A stretch of DNA of 7,669 nucleotides from Bacteroidota bacterium (lineage in GTDB: Bacteria > Bacteroidota > Bacteroidia > Chitinophagales > Chitinophagaceae), in assembly GCA_023386395.1 (NCBI GenBank), contig JAEWJV010000466.1, forward strand, positions 1 through 7,669, in the 5' to 3' direction. The translations under genes were made by a program, and so were the position numbers. Positions 6,775-7,669 of the stretch are shown in pieces; position 1 is the stretch's first letter; each line of letters begins with the position of its first letter. Under the pieces are notes generated by a model. It did no database searches. It was given only the letters and a program-made list of their open reading frames with translations, and was not told the origin of the DNA.

Positions 6775-6804
6775 TCATTTCTTTTCATCATCATTGTTTA
6801 ACAT
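6775..6804 (-). CDS. Nine-codon charged ORF in frame with the small membrane ORF
   Basis: ATG at 6804 encodes MLNNDDEKK and then TGA (6777-6775). The next codons in the same frame are TTG and the ATG of the membrane ORF. It could be a leader peptide coupled to the membrane peptide, or the true charged N-terminus of a 37-residue protein interrupted by a nonsense change (TGG to TGA would restore it). It could also be chance. Confidence 0.25.
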   Translation of the reverse strand: MLNNDDEKK

Positions 6805-6866
6805 AAAATAAAATTAATAATGAAAGCGCAGCTTGTTTTAATGAGTTGTCAGCAATATCATTTATT

Positions 6867-7669
6867 TTATAAAGCAAATTCGCTTAATTCCAGCCAGCGC
6901 ATTTCCTTTCCTTCAAGCAAAGCATTAATTTCCTGCAATCTTTCACTTACAGTTGTAATTTCTTCGAAACTAATATTGCTGCTCATTTTTTCTGTAAGCA
7001 GTTTTTGTTCTGCTTCAAGCTCGGGAATTTCTTTTTCCAATAATTCGAATTCACGCTTTTCTTTATAGCTCAATTTTTTGCCGGTAGTTGGCTGTTGAAT
7101 GCTGGCAACCTGCTCCGTTTTTCTTTTATCATCCGTCATCTTTAAATTGCCAACTGCTTTTTCCTGCAACCTGTATTGTGTATAATTACCCGGGAAATCT
7201 TTTACATCGCCATCGCCTTCAAATACAAATAAATGATCAACCAGCTTATCCATAAAATAACGATCGTGCGATACAATTAAAACGCAGCCGGGATAATCAA
7301 GCAAAAAATTTTCCAGCACACTTAATGTTGGCAAATCAAGATCGTTGGTAGGCTCATCAAGAATTAAGAAATTCGGATTACGGAATAATACCGTTAATAA
7401 CTGCAAACGCTTTTTTTCGCCACCGCTTAACGATGATAAAAACGTATATTGTTTTTCCGGAGGAAATAAAAACAACTCTAAGAACTGCGCTGCGCTTAAG
7501 CTTCCGCCTTTCGCCAGCGGAAAACTTTCTGCAAAGGTTTTTACATATTCAATCACCCGCATGTCTTCTTTTATCACCAGGCCCTCCTGCGAAAAATTAC
7601 CGAATACAATTGTGTCGCCAATATTTATTTTGCCGCTGTCCGCTTGTTCAATGCCTTGCAGGATATTGA
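6867..7669 (-). CDS. uup: Uup-type ABC-F ATPase, C-terminal part (5' end outside window)
   Basis: The frame is open to the right edge, giving 266 residues; the GTG at 7577 and ATG at 7562 are internal. The first residues visible (NILQGIEQADSGKINIGDTI) belong to the second nucleotide-binding domain just after its Walker A. Next come a Q-loop (FSQEG, 25-29), the signature LSGGEKKRLQLL (80-91), Walker B LILDEPTNDLD (101-111) with catalytic Glu105, and the H-loop SHDRYF (133-138). VFEGDGDVKDFPGNYTQYR (148-166) is characteristic of Uup. After a polar linker, residues 198-266 form the two-helix coiled-coil C-terminal domain (KLSYKEKREFELLEKEIPEL and the LEGKEMRWLEL end). ABC-F proteins act on the ribosome; Uup also affects transposon excision and branched DNA in E. 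coli, through a C-terminal domain that binds DNA. The ATPase motifs seen are intact. Uup is the best subfamily fit, but the first half is not visible. Confidence 0.92.
   Translation of the reverse strand, partial: NILQGIEQADSGKINIGDTIVFGNFSQEGLVIKEDMRVIEYVKTFAESFPLAKGGSLSAAQFLELFLFPPEKQYTFLSSLSGGEKKRLQLLTVLFRNPNFLILDEPTNDLDLPTLSVLENFLLDYPGCVLIVSHDRYFMDKLVDHLFVFEGDGDVKDFPGNYTQYRLQEKAVGNLKMTDDKRKTEQVASIQQPTTGKKLSYKEKREFELLEKEIPELEAEQKLLTEKMSSNISFEEITTVSERLQEINALLEGKEMRWLELSEFAL

Noticed and set aside
6820..6832. AAGC-TGC-GCTT mini-hairpin after the ABC-F gene
   Set aside because: A 4-bp stem without a T run is too weak to call a terminator.
6820..7068. Plus-strand ORF of 82 codons
   Set aside because: It is antisense to the ABC-F coiled-coil domain and its Ser/Leu-rich composition is the mirror of Glu/Lys-rich coding DNA.
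6867..7577. Stand-alone 236-residue ABC protein starting at GTG 7577
   Set aside because: Upstream in-frame codons encode the rest of the ABC-F second domain, including the Q-loop; the gene runs off the window.

Overview
The window looks like chromosomal DNA from a member of the Bacteroidota, most likely the Chitinophagaceae or a close family. The reasons are a type IX secretion (T9SS) type A sorting tail on a secreted M4 peptidase, a Bacteroidota-type secreted fibre protein with a conserved C-terminal module, a helicase tail that combines HRDC with a RecQ-type helix-turn-helix, signal peptides ending in ..AQ, AT-rich intergenic DNA and starts without clear Shine-Dalgarno sites. Family names come from reading the sequence and from memory of the families; no search was run.

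Layout. At the left edge (1-1164, +) is the 3' part of a long gene that enters from outside the window. The reading frame is open back to base 1, so the GTG at 100 is not a real start. It encodes the C-terminal HRDC and HTH part of what is probably a Pif1/RecD-like helicase. Next on the same strand is a secreted ChbG/YdjC-type carbohydrate deacetylase (1302-2231). It converges on an M4 peptidase gene, and a hairpin terminator (2233-2268) serves both.

On the minus strand, read right to left, come: the 5'-truncated end of a Uup-type ABC-F ATPase (6867-7669); a short intergenic stretch with a probable 26-residue single-span membrane peptide (6691-6771), preceded by a 9-codon ORF in the same frame; a conserved 173-residue protein with a PcrA/UvrD-C-terminal-like Tudor segment (6125-6646); a 391-bp gap with two palindromes; a secreted fibre-like protein with a 99-residue internal duplication (4615-5733); and, 26 bp later, the secreted thermolysin-like M4 peptidase (2306-4588).

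How they fit together. The fibre and the M4 peptidase are probably one transcript making two exported proteins: a surface or extracellular fibre and an outer-membrane-anchored or released protease. The deacetylase is also exported but is transcribed towards them. The outer genes (helicase, ABC-F, Tudor-like protein) look like housekeeping nucleic-acid or ribosome functions. I see no defence island, phage, IS, CRISPR or RNA gene. The least ordinary items are the small membrane ORF split by an in-frame TGA and the palindromes in the long gap upstream of the fibre gene.
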